Assembly (NCBI GenBank): GCA_032718565.1
Contig: JAVGVS010000161.1
Coordinates: 422,450 to 486,449, forward strand
Length of the DNA: 64,000 bases
Reading direction: 5' to 3'
DNA from: Distichodus sexfasciatus
Lineage: Eukaryota; Chordata; Actinopteri; Characiformes; Distichodontidae
The position numbers and the translations under genes were made by a program. A model generated the notes under the pieces. That model did not search any database. It was given only the letters and a program-made list of their open reading frames with translations, and was not told the origin of the DNA. Of this stretch, positions 12,228 through 22,900 are shown piece by piece; position 1 is the first letter of the stretch, and each line of letters starts with the position of its first letter.

Positions 12228-12470
12228 GCATAACAGTTAGGAAGTTCGCGCCCTGATAGCAGGGTTGCTAGTTCAAATCCCGGAATGGTAAAGGTACCAC
12301 TGAGACACTCCCGAGCAAGGTATCATTCAGAAGCACTGCTCCCCGGCGCTGCCAAAAAGCTGCCCACTGCTCCTTCATGGATGGGTCAGATGCATAGGTC
12401 ACATTTCATTGTGGTGCATTGTGTGCCGTGCTGTGGCATGTCCACAATGAAAAATAATCACTCACTTGTG
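12228..12470 (+). repeat. tRNA-derived SINE, family A (sense copy)
   Basis: Sense orientation: the tRNA-like head has GGGTTGCTAGTTCAAATCC (B-box-like) near 12,262, then CTGCTCCCCGGCGCTGCC and the terminal CACAATGAAAAATAATCACTC. This copy defines the family's direction. It is not a functional tRNA gene. Confidence 0.75.
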
Positions 12471-13200
12471 GCACAGGCATGTAGCTGCATTCACTAAATT
12501 CACTAAGGTAGTAAGTTGAAGATTGGCTGTATCCTGCTAATCACAACCGACAAGCATCTGATAAATTCCATAAACATAAAAATTATACATATACTGTATA
12601 TGCATGCAATAATCTTGTGTTTTTTAAATCCTGGAGCCCCAATGTCTTTTCTAATTTCATCTCACAACATACCTGGTCAGAGCAATAAGAAACATTTATT
12701 CTGAGGTTAGAAAAAGTGGTTTTTTAGTTGTTCAAAAAGTAAGGTGTTCTTGTATCCTTTTTTTGACAACCTGTTATTTCTGCACATGAATTCCAGATTT
12801 TCTCATGGCACACACAAAGCATAATTAAACTACAAAACTCTCTGCACCAGAAAGGAACATTATATATCCTGGGAGGAAGTAATTACCTGCAGGTTGAAAA
12901 TGAGCTGCATTTTATTCCTGTTCATATAAATTAGCCATGGTCGCATTTTAATTCATTAAAAGAAGGTGAAGTTTGGTGATGAATTATAGCTAATGACTGG
13001 TCATGCAGCTGTATTAGCTGTGGGATGGAGGTCCATTCTTCACTGTCACTTTCATCTCTGGTGCATAATTATAGCTTTATACAGCCTAAGGCAAAGCTAT
13101 GAGTAGTGTATGCTTTTTTTAAAATGTAAAATTTCTCTCATTCCTTTGGGAATCTGTAACTTAGGCTACTGATTGTTGTTTGCTAGGCTGTGTATTAAAA

Positions 13201-13320
13201 TTGTGAAGCACATCCTTTCTCAAAGACAGGAAGACTGTTTAAAGGAGCTGCCTTCTCCAGATATTTTTTGATATGTTACTATCCAGAGGTGTGGTGTGTC
13301 ACAATGACAGGTTAATAAAA
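13201..13320 (+). pseudogene. Decayed copy of hydin exon 33
   Basis: The stretch from 13,203 (GTGAAGCACATCC) through CTGCCTTCTCCAG to AGGTGTGGTGTG matches exon 33 base for base with scattered substitutions. Upstream intron sequence (12,835-13,190) matches intron 32. The 3' end of the exon is lost after about 120 nt. Confidence 0.8.
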
Positions 13321-13859
13321 TAAAGCGACCAATGCTTATGCTGAGTTAAAAATAAAGAATGATCTTCTTAACCATAACGCTCCACTCTGGAAAGAGTTAA
13401 CACGCCATGTCCTCCAATGAATATCTTAATGCTGATCTCACAGGAAAGTCTGGTGTATATGTTGCACTCAACCTTCCCATCAGACCATGCAGCTGTTGCC
13501 CTGTAGAAGCTCAGCAATGAGCCCAGAAGGACTCAGATAAGACCTGGGCTCTCACACTCTCACTCTTATCTCAGAACGGACTGCTCCGCATGCACATAAA
13601 TACACGCAAATTCACAAACACACCTGAGCTAATACACACAAAACAAAGGATATTTCAGAATGTTTAAACAGTAGAACACTTATGTAATTACACTATAACA
13701 GTAATCTGGAATATGTAATAAGAATGAACAAATAAAGAGATGAAATGCCTTTTTCAACTATGTGTATGAGCCTCTTATTCACTTATATTAAGCAAATTAC
13801 ATGTATATATTGAAAAATCATCTGCCAATATCTGTCAATGACTGTGATCTTTGTGTTCT

Positions 13860-14670
13860 TCTGGTGCAATATCAAATTTCTTTTACTTCAGCAATTTCTT
13901 TGAGTGGCTTTGTTCCGGAGATGTACCTCTGGAACTCACCCATAAACCACTCTGGCAGTGACTCAGGCAAAGTCATTCAGCACCATGGAGTGCAATTGCC
14001 TGTCAGCACTTTGGCACTATTTTTTGGACAGTCACTGAGCGTGTGGCAGCCATGTCAAACTTTCATCTTTCCCGGCTGAGTAATGAAAGGGAGGAGGTTA
14101 GGAGACCCCATGTTATTTTCACCAGCCCAGAGGAGAGTGAATAGTGTGCCTCTAGTGTCAGCCTGAAAGAGAAGGCTGCATGGATGGATGTCCACATGGG
14201 TGGTCTGTCAGCAGACCATGGAAAATCATTGAAGTTGATCAGCAAATGCAACGCCTGGGGATCTCCAAAGAGAGAAGCTCTTCCCTGCAGAGAAGCACCA
14301 TCCCAAAGTGAAGCAGGAAGGCATGGGTATACACTGGGCCATTAGTGAATTGAGGTACTACTACTGCAGGGTCGCAGTTTTCCCTTTCATCCACCATACA
14401 CCCCTGCAATAAACGGCCAAGACAAAAGACACCAATGCCAGGGTGACCCAATGGTTGCTGGAGATGCAGGAGTGCAATGTCGCTGACAGCTCAGTTTTTG
14501 GGGGCACTGTTGTGATGCACCTCTGGCATCCATCCATGAACTGCTCCAGCAGTTAAATGGGTACTTTCGAAAGTCATGGAGAGGGATTGTCTGTCAATAT
14601 TTTGGCACTATTTTTGGACAGTCACTGAGCAAGTCAGCCATGGCAGACTCTCATTATCCTTGACTTATAC
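13860..14670. repeat. Imperfect direct repeat pair (about 200 bp, 600 bp apart)
   Basis: 13,915-14,065 and 14,510-14,660 share GTACCTCTGG/TGCACCTCTGG, TTTGGCACTATTTTT and TTGGACAGTCACTGAGC, then CAGCCATG and TTTCATC/CTCATTATC. This stretch has no match in the intact gene. Confidence 0.7.
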
Positions 14671-15084
14671 CTGATTATGAGTGATTGAAGACTGGGCCTG
14701 AGGAGAATATCAGGAGATCCCAGAAAAGGCCATGTGGTCGGTAGCACCTTACTCAACAGCTTGTTTTCACTCTCTCTCACCCTTCCCAGGGCATCAGTGA
14801 CAAATAGTGACGATATCAGGAACCAGCACCAACACCATCAAAGCCCACTACATGACACCAGTCCATTGCCAAGTCATTGCACCATTTCTGCTACTCTCTG
14901 CATTTTTGTGATAAATAAATCCCTCTCTGGGCTATGTCCTCTCATAAAGATGTTGCCCATGCCTTTGTTTTATTGTCCCGTGACAATATATACTGCAGAG
15001 CTGACCTCCCCAAATCACCAGTAATAACACTAAATCATCTTGTATGCAAAATGGACAAAATATAGCTGATCTCTGTTGCAATAT

Positions 15085-15152
15085 AAAGCATCCAGCAGGA
15101 TCAGTTGGTTAGGTGAACGGCAGCTGTGTTCACAATGACAAATAATCACTTC
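15085..15152 (+). repeat. SINE family A, 3' fragment
   Basis: Ends with TGTTCACAATGACAAATAAT at 15,128-15,147, immediately before the surviving part of the exon 34 copy. Confidence 0.5.
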
Positions 15153-15169
15153 CTTCATACCCAAGGTCT

Positions 15170-15320
15170 GGACCAAAGTTTTCATCCCTCTGAGGTATTG
15201 CAAGAGCCCTTGCTGTCTTCGCTCATTAGCTGCCAGATTGAAGTGCTGCTCCACAACCCATGCTCCTACTCTGTTGCATCCTACTTCCTGGAATAAATGG
15301 TTACTTCTTGCTCAACATTT
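15170..15320 (+). pseudogene. Decayed 3' part of a hydin exon 34 copy
   Basis: GTGCTGCTCCACAACCCATG and CTACTTCCTGGAATAAATGG align with the NPCSFPIEFYSLDF part of exon 34. An in-frame TAA replaces the Phe codon after 'CTGGA'. The first third of the exon is missing; a SINE tail sits directly upstream at 15,085-15,152. Intron 34 homology continues to about 15,500. Confidence 0.78.
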
Positions 15321-15789
15321 CTTTTGGACATCATGTCTTTAAGGGAACAAATTCACCCCTGACAAATGTAATAAATAAAATCATGATTGATGGTTCCTTC
15401 TGTATTTTTTTTGTATTTCACACTTTGGATGAAGCATTAGAAATAAAGTATTAAAAGGACTGAGTGATGCTTCAATTCCTTATCTTTGCCTTGCCTCTGT
15501 TATAGTTGTCCTGTTGTACAAGCAATTGATTGAACATCATGTTTTCAATCTCACCAAGTTTCAAAACCCCTACTTTTTGGACAGTAGTAAATTCATCTCA
15601 ACAAATTGATAAAGTGAAAGTGTCTGGATTAGTAAGAAATGAAATCTCAGTCTCAGAACTTAGTTTTGCTGCTACATTGGCACTATTGCCCTTGTCCTTC
15701 TTTTTGTTATTTGATCTTGAGGCTACATACAGTGCTGCTTGGAAATTTGTGAAACCCTTTTAAGCAGCACTGTACATACTATCCACAAA

Positions 15790-15900
15790 AACTGCACATT
15801 ATGAAAGGATTAGATGCATAGAATGTGATATTGCTGCCACCTTGTGCCTCTGGCAGGCTTCTGCCTGGTTCCAGGAGTTCGACCAAGACCAAGTTCATCC
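15790..15900 (+). pseudogene. Decayed copy of hydin exon 35
   Basis: ATTGCTGCCACCTTGTGCC and AAAGGATTAGATGCATAG match exon 35. The codon after GATGCA is TAG here, an in-frame stop where the intact gene reads AAT. This is the last recognisable block of the duplicate. Confidence 0.8.
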
Positions 15901-15904
15901 CTAC

Positions 15905-18039
15905 ATTTTTGTTGAATGACAAAGCCAAACCTTACTTTTAGACATATCATATTAACTATTCAAATATTTGTATATGATGTAGAAGAAAATAATGAATTCT
16001 ACTAAACTATGTGAAATGTTGTTCATAATCATGACCTAATGAATTAATTTAAAAAATACACAATGCATTGAGGTGCTTTAAATGACAGACTCTTAAATTG
16101 AACATTTACTTCCTCTCTGTCACACAGTTTCTATTTGGGTGGTAGCAGTGCATATACAGCACCAAAGGCACTGGAAAGCTTCCAGTGCTCCAATCCACAT
16201 TAAACTGCAGTTATAAGGACTGTTGCATTTTTCCCTATAAGAGATCACATGCAGATGAACAGTTTTGGGAGTGTCTTAACTGTTCAAGAAAAATTTACAG
16301 AAAGACATGACCATCTGGAATGGAAACATCGTCTGAACTCAGACTTGACAGTTTTCTTCAGTCTCATTAAAACAGGCCTCTCAAGCAGAGACTGAAGTAG
16401 AGAGCATCATCGCTGGAAATTTAACTGCTTAGTGTTGTGCTGTGTATATTAAGAAGGCAAGGCATCCCACTAATTTATCAGGACATTTGCCTAATTCTAT
16501 ATAAACATTATTGAATGGTTGTGGAAAACAAATTCTATCAAGTCAGAAGAATTACCTTAAACTCTGAGAGTTGAATTACTATTTTCTCTTACAAAACGCA
16601 CTGTGGAGTTTGAACCGTAAGTCGCAGAAAATTTAAATAAATAGGAATGCCATGCATCTCGGCATAGGCTATAGTTGGTGTAGTTGGTGTTTTGGCCTCA
16701 AAGGATGCTAAAAATGCTATATAAATTTATGCAATCTGATTCACTGAGGCACTAATTGTACAATGCCATTATTTGAACAATAGGAGGTGCTAAACTGCTA
16801 AATGAATTCATGCAGTTTAAACTGTGAGTCGCACAAAGTTGAAACTTGATCAATAGCACTAAAATGCTACATATATTTATGTAGTCTGATTCACTGACTC
16901 CTTTCTTTAACTCTTATCTCAAGAGCCGTAACTCAGATTAACCTTAATTTGGTATCAGAACTAAGATATGGAAGAGGGAAATATAGTCTAATGTAGTTAT
17001 GTCATTTTATCTTATGTCATAAACATCAGCATCAGTGTGTGGGTGTGTCTATGACAGACACAGACACTGCCCATAATCAGTGCTGACCCTTTTGTGCTGC
17101 TTTTTGTGACTTTTGCTTGGACCTCTCTCGTTGCCGCTTGTGACTATATTATTTGAGTTATTTTTAGATACCCCAGAAAAAATTTTAAAAATATTCTCAA
17201 CTTAATGGAAAGACTAATTCAGACAATTGTTAATTAGTACAATAATTCCATTCAGGGATGAGAAATGACATCATTACAAAGTTTGTTACTGTGTTTTATC
17301 CAGTGTAATGTTTTGTGAAGTGTTATTTACAGTAAATGCATATTCATATAGTAGCACTGTTTTAGCAAAGAGTAACATTCAACAACTGATGTGGTGTACC
17401 TATGACTGCATTTAGTAAGTTTTTATTAATGGAAAATTCATTTTTGCTCAATTAAACATAGCATTACACTAATGATAAGCATAACATTACACTATAACAT
17501 TACACTAAACCCAAGCAAAAGTTAGCAAGCGTGGCAAGTTGTTCAGTTAAGTCAGCAACATACATCATGGAATCATAAGAGAACAGGACATTGAAGTTTG
17601 TGCAGTCATTTGAAAAATTAAATGAGAAGACTCATTATAGTTTCAGAACTTAAAATTACCGAGCACTGATTGTACTGTTACAGTTGTCCTACCATTGCCA
17701 CACTAGTACCATCAGATATTTATTTTGTTTTGGTCTATTGTTGTGCAGATTTAGCTATATTGTCCTATGTTAATTGCTATTAATTTAGCTGTAGTGGTTA
17801 AGGTTATGTGAGAAATGGTACAGAAATGTGCACCTCAATATCTTTGTCGCATTCATGAATTAAAGTTTACCCTTACCAAAATCAAATGTTTGCGGCAGGT
17901 TTGTGGCAAACTTCTGGTTCATTTGTGGCAAACAGTAAAGTTTGACAGAATATGATGTCACAAGTTATGCTATTGCTACAAATGTATACAAATATATACC
18001 AAAAACTCTGATATTAACTCTTAGCAAATCCCCACTGAG
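15905..18039. other. Gene-free spacer between dead copy and live promoter
   Basis: AT-rich. It holds the 16,570-16,905 tandem repeat and a TTTGTGGCAAACTTCTGG motif at about 17,900 that recurs in degenerate form near 28,880. No exon 36 homologue is seen, so the duplicate apparently ends at its intron 35. Confidence 0.5.
16570..16905. repeat. Imperfect tandem repeat, two units of about 220 bp
   Basis: GTTTGAACCGTAAGTCGCAG (16,608) recurs as GTTTAAACTGTGAGTCGCAC (16,816), and ATGCTATATAAATTTATGCA recurs as ATGCTACATATATTTATGTA. The first motif resembles the left part of the 29,616 element (AACGCGTTGTGGAG, ACTGTAAGACCC). Confidence 0.55.
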
Positions 18040-18216
18040 CAACAGCATCGTCTTCGCCCGAGTTTGTTTTGCTGCGTTGCCACGAGGCGAATCTAGCGAC
18101 GCCCGTCCTTATCGCGCCTGTTTAACTCCGGCGTCCAATCACGGCGAGCCGCTACGAACATGTACCAATCATAATGCCCCTTATTGCAACGCGGGCCGGT
18201 ATGCTGCCATGGAAAC
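18040..18216 (+). promoter_or_regulatory. Putative hydin promoter with RFX X-box and CCAAT boxes
   Basis: This block is clearly richer in CpG and GC than the AT-rich flanks. It holds CCAAT boxes at 18,135-18,139 and 18,165-18,169, an RFX half-site GTTGCC at 18,076-18,081, and at 18,203-18,216 the near-perfect X-box GCTGCCATGGAAAC (consensus GYNRCC-AT-RGNAAC type). X-boxes close to the start site are the known signature of RFX-controlled ciliary genes, which fits hydin. The first coding exon lies 1.6 kb downstream. That this is the hydin promoter is inference from position and motif; no transcript evidence is available here. Confidence 0.62.
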
Positions 18217-18261
18217 CACAAAGCGATAGATGTTTTCTGACACCAGTTACACTCACTACTC
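18217..18261 (+). other. hydin: Putative noncoding exon 1 (5' UTR) of hydin
   Basis: A strong donor GTAAGT at 18,262-18,267 lies 46 bases after the X-box. The first coding exon has a clear acceptor (19,766-19,767 AG) upstream of its ATG, so a spliced 5' UTR exon must exist. This stretch is the best candidate. The start site is a guess placed just after the X-box. Intron 1 (18,262-19,767) would contain a compound microsatellite and a CRE-like palindrome. Confidence 0.42.
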
Positions 18262-18908
18262 GTAAGTAACATTTTAATACATTTGTACGCTTTCTTTTTT
18301 TATTCTGCCTTGTTATTCATCATTTCAAATTCTAGCGCAAAATGTGTATCATTATTACTATTGCCTGTTTGAAGTTTGCTTTGTGATACAACAGGCAATT
18401 GCCCGTGGAGCGTACATTAGAAATCTTATCATTCTTGTTAGAAGGCCTTCGAGGCGAGGTTGATTTCTCTGCTACAAAAAATATACTATTAGAGAAATGT
18501 TCACCAAAGTACTCCTCTAACTTTAAACTTTGCTGTTCACAAGACATAATTGTGGAAGATCCAGTTTGACATTTGATCAAATGTAATAGTCTATGCGTAT
18601 GTCTTTCAGAAGTGTTTATTTGGATAAAATAAAGCGTTCGTTTTTATAGCCTTATAATCTTTTTAGAGTATTAATTCACCTCGTGTTTGCGGGCCAGAAG
18701 CGTCACTAGAGATACGGTAAAAATCTCTAAATAATAGTTACGTTTTATTTAAAAAATACGTTTCATATTAAGAAGTCTATTCTTTATAAAATGTGATAAC
18801 GCCATGTCATGTTGGTTAGAAAATTAATAAAGAAACTGAAAATGTACATTAAAGTAACTAAGAACTAAGTACATTTACCCTAAATTACGCCTGGTGACGC
18901 CCCCACGG

Positions 18909-18916
18909 TGACGTCA
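18909..18916. promoter_or_regulatory. CRE-like palindrome TGACGTCA
   Basis: A perfect cAMP-response-element octamer sits in a short CpG-containing patch (18,880-18,970) inside intron 1. It could be an intronic element or belong to an alternative promoter. The match is certain but the function is not. Confidence 0.35.
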
Positions 18917-19185
18917 TACTCAAAGTCGTTATTGAGTGCCACGACCACTCGGTTATTAGTGATGTTATGCGACAATAAGAAGAATTGCTACGATATTGGT
19001 CACAGTTAGCATTTAATTGCGTTATGTGTAACGTTGTAATAAAATGAACCACGTTTAAGATTATACTGGGATCGTTACTAATATCAGGTAATCGATCTCA
19101 TACGACGATGAGAGGAAACACTGCGTTGTCACATTTCATACTTACTGCCTTAAAATGCAATAAAATTAACTATCAAGAGTTTATA

Positions 19186-19278
<93 letters not shown>

Positions 19279-19279
19279 T
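19186..19279. repeat. (TTA)n-(GTA)n compound microsatellite in intron 1
   Basis: About 18 TTA units followed by about 13 GTA units. Translation gives poly-Leu/poly-Val, which is not a gene. Confidence 0.95.
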
Positions 19280-19767
19280 ATGTCCATCTCATTGGACGCT
19301 GTCAGACTCATATTGGTAAAAAGTGGCCAGTAAGTTCAATTAATTTAGTGTACAACTGAATGGTTTGCTTATGTATTTGTCCAGTGTACCATTTGATCAT
19401 ATTTGATGTAATCAAGATATCCTATCATGATAGCGTAGTGAATAATACAAAGGCGGACATTATCTTCTATTATAACGTTCACTGAACTTTTTATAATAAA
19501 GAGTTTCAATTCGGTTACTAAAACATTTACTTTTAGTGTTCCTGAACAGCAGCTGTGATTACGCACCATACTTTAATTCTCAACAAAGATTCTAATATCT
19601 ATTTAACATAAGGATGTTATGTTTATTAAATGATGTATTCTTGTCCTTGCAACATATCCATTATCCAACTGATATTTCCTGTATTAGCAGTCATTAATTT
19701 AATCACAGCATCAAATTATTGAGTTGGTAAGCAGTAGCCTAACATCAGTCTGTAACCTCTATTACAG

Positions 19768-19925
19768 GATAAGGTCAGAACAGACAGCGGGTCAGAATGC
19801 TGTCTTCTAAGAGTGAGACCTCCCGCATCACGGAAGAAAAATCGCCCACGAGGATGGTAGACGGGGTGAAAAGAAGAGCAGCGAGGAACCCCAAGCTTGT
19901 AAAACAGAAGGACAAACCTCAAAAG
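19768..19925 (+). CDS. hydin: hydin exon 2 (first coding; coding part 19,797-19,925)
   Basis: The acceptor TCTATTACAG is followed by 29 nt of 5' UTR, then ATG and 43 codons beginning MLSSKSETSR, basic at the end (KLVKQKDKPQK). The donor is GTGTGC. It ends in phase 0. The next intron (19,926-20,124) holds nothing recognisable. Confidence 0.9.
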
Positions 19926-22900
19926 GTGTGCCAGTACGGTATAAGTTTATAAGTGAAGTACTTATAACCGGCTGGAGTGTGTTCATAAATTCTAAAATGT
20001 TCTACTACTACTACTATGACTGACTTTTGCTTTCCTAATGGGCACTGCAGACAGCAATGAACATGCTCATTACTTTTTAGTAAAATATATTATAAATGAG
20101 TTAACATATGTTTTTATCTCACAGTTGCTTCCATCTGAGTATCGGCGTGAAATGAATCAGACTACAGAAGAACGATTAGCCAACACGCATGAGATGCACA
20201 CACCTCGCATTCTGGAGCTTTTAGATATGAGTGAAACCACACACCTGAAGGTAAAGCCATAGTAAATCCTGCTTACATACACAGCTTTCGTTCATACAGA
20301 AATTATACTCTATAAATTGGAGCATCTATGAATCCCTTAAGGCCTATGCACATTGGCAAATTTCCTACATCTTCTTTTTGCACACTCCATCCTTGTTGTG
20401 GTTTCTTCTGTTTTTATCTCTTAAACTATCTCTTTAACAAGTGGCTAAAAGCTGAACAAAAATTAAAGTCTTGTTCAGAAGTCACACTTTGCATTACTCT
20501 CTTCACTATGCATTACTGAGTGGTTATGACTTTTGATCTCTACTTTTCCAGGTTGCTACGGGAGATGTGGATCAGCCTTTTTTCCAGCCCTACCCTTCTG
20601 AGATTGTGTTCCAAAACTACCAGCCTTATGAAACATATGAGGTGCAACTTGTGCTGCGCAATAATGACAAGGTAACCTTGCAGAAAAAAGCTATGTCATT
20701 TGTATTCCATTTCTTACTTTATTTTATACTAACTGTAACTGTGTATAAGTGGAATGTTTGAGAAGGGACATTAAATGTGCTGTGTAAATAAGAATTAAAA
20801 ATAGTGCATAATAAAATTGCACTTTCAATTATGAGCACATGAGTTGCCCAGCATTTGTATAGACTACAAATACACCACTAGATGACAGGGGTTTCAGAGG
20901 TCAGTGTATTGTTATTTTATCTAACTTTAAACAGAATAATCAAAATAATGCAGATGACTGGGTCCTGGAGATGCATTATTGATAGCAGTAAAAAAGTGAA
21001 AAATAAATGAGCACATGGATGGGTGGTGGGTGGTGTGGGGATCATTCCTAACATGCCTCATTTGTTAATTTTAGGTTAGTCTAACCAACGAGCTGTTTGG
21101 GGAGTGATTTTTCAAGACATTACTTGAAACAACTTTTTTCTTGCTTGTTTCACGGTTGCCAAATATTACCTGGTCTTACATGAACCCAGTTAGCCAAAAT
21201 TCTGTTGGGCCAGATCTGGCCCACACAATCCATTTTCTCTGGCCCGGATACCGCAAAGAATGACGGCCCAGTGACGGCCCAGACATGATTTAACCTGAAT
21301 TGGGCCATAGCAGGCCCAGTGACAGGCCAGACATGGTTATTCCTTGGAATCGCTTGCCATACTCAGAACGGTTGTGGCCCACACAAAAAATGCCGACTCT
21401 CAGCCAGAATCGCTCGCCATGCTCGGAAAGGCTCCGGCCCGCAATGTTTGCTTGTGCCGACAGTGAACCGACTGCTGACTGCCTACACTAGTCCCAAGAC
21501 AAATTACAGTGACTTAGGTTAGCTAAGTTTTGGGTCCTTGTCTAGAAAAATGTATCCACTCCCTCTCACATATTTCTGCTTGGTTATCACTGACAAAACA
21601 CCCCTCTAATAAGACTGCTATTGTTCAAACTTCTCAGTTAACCACAATAGACTATTGCTTTTACAACAATCAGCCATAACAGTATGACCACCCTACTAAT
21701 ATTGAGTGATGAACACTGATACCTTTCTATTGTTACCAGCTTTTAAATCTTTAGCTATTTGAGCTATGGTATCTCTTCAATTGTATAGCAGATTGTCGGC
21801 CAGCCATTAGTCCCCCTCATGTTTCAGTGAGCCTTGGCTGTTGCCAGTTCATCAGTTTTCCTTCCTTGAACCATTTTTGGTAGGTCTCAACCACTGCAGA
21901 CCAAGAAAATTCCACAAGAGCTGCAGGTTTGGAGATGGTCAAACTCAGTCGTCTGGCCATCAAAGTCACTCAAATCCTTACATTTTGCACAGTTTGGTAC
22001 CAAGGTACCATGGTAATCAATGTTGTTCAATTCACCTGTCGATGATCATAATGTTGTTATGGTTGATTGGTGTATATCACTATTGTGTTGTTATAGTTTT
22101 TGTTCAACCCAGAACTTGGGATTTCCTTGCCCCTGTAGATTCCTCATCTCTTGAGAGTTATTGAAGAAGACTCCCTATATTTCCAAGTGGTCAGTCCACC
22201 AGATGTTTCCAGAAAAGTGGCCCCCGGCATGGCCGCAACATTTATAGTTCTGTTCAGGCCTCAGGAGAACAAGGTACAATGTATTGCCTTCTCTGTAAGA
22301 TGATTATACAATATTTTGTGGCAGATAGGAGCATGGATTAATTACAAACCTTTCAGCAATCTAAAGAATGGTATTGAATTGCACAGGATTTAACGTTGGG
22401 TGGTGGTTACTCGGATACAGACATGACAGGTTGTGGGTTTGAGCCTGACTGTATCCTACCTTCAACACCACCTCCACTGAGCCCCTGAGCAAGAACCTTA
22501 ACCAGATGGTGTTGCTCCAGATGGACCGTCCCTATATTTAAGAATAAAAGTTGCTCTGATACATGGAATAAATTATTCTACTGCTACATTAATTTTCATG
22601 AAATGATGCTTCCAGTCATAACATAGTTTGGAATTCTTCCCAAATTACAAAAACATATTCTACATTAGAGCCATTGAAAACTGAAACAGCAGCAGAATCT
22701 GGAACTGTTAAGCTTTCACCAACTATTCTTGATAATTGCAGTAAACATAGCAGTTTTTCGACTACACTGCAATACCCCAGTCTGATCTGATCTAAAGTTC
22801 TCTAATCTGATTGGTTGTGGCAGCATATTGATTAACAAAATTTGCCTTTGTTGTTGTCCATGGAGTGGCTAGTGCTGCTGCCACACAGCGAGAAGGTCCT

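Larger units (their letters stand above)
1..15905 (+). pseudogene. Decayed tandem copy of the hydin exon 20-35 interval
   Basis: The left quarter of the window aligns in order and on the same strand with the intact gene between about 39,680 and 58,045. Matching blocks: 1-261 with exon 20; 1,950-2,000 with intron 20; 3,130-3,330 and 3,740-4,130 with intron 21; 8,880-9,110 and 10,215-10,260 with intron 23 (about 45,910-46,190); 11,090-11,860 with exon 27 and intron 27; 12,835-13,320 with intron 32 and exon 33; 13,430-13,640 with intron 33; 15,170-15,500 with exon 34 and intron 34; 15,790-15,900 with exon 35. By eye the blocks are about 65-80 percent identical. Copies of exons 21-26 and 28-32 are deleted or beyond recognition. 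Stops, indels and lost donors show it is dead. Sequence between blocks is filled with SINEs, MITEs and unmatched DNA. The copy starts left of the window. Confidence 0.85.

Noticed and set aside
12240..12300. Possible tRNA gene (B-box-like TTCAAATCC)
   Set aside because: It is the degenerate head of a SINE with no foldable cloverleaf; the same holds for the heads at 38,348, 46,956 and 45,713.
1..15905. Idea that the upstream copy is a second functional hydin
   Set aside because: In-frame stops (exons 34 and 35), lost donors (exons 20 and 27) and missing exons rule out a working protein from this part.
19108..19359. Leucine/valine-rich 83-codon frame resembling a membrane protein
   Set aside because: Translation of the TTA/GTA microsatellite.
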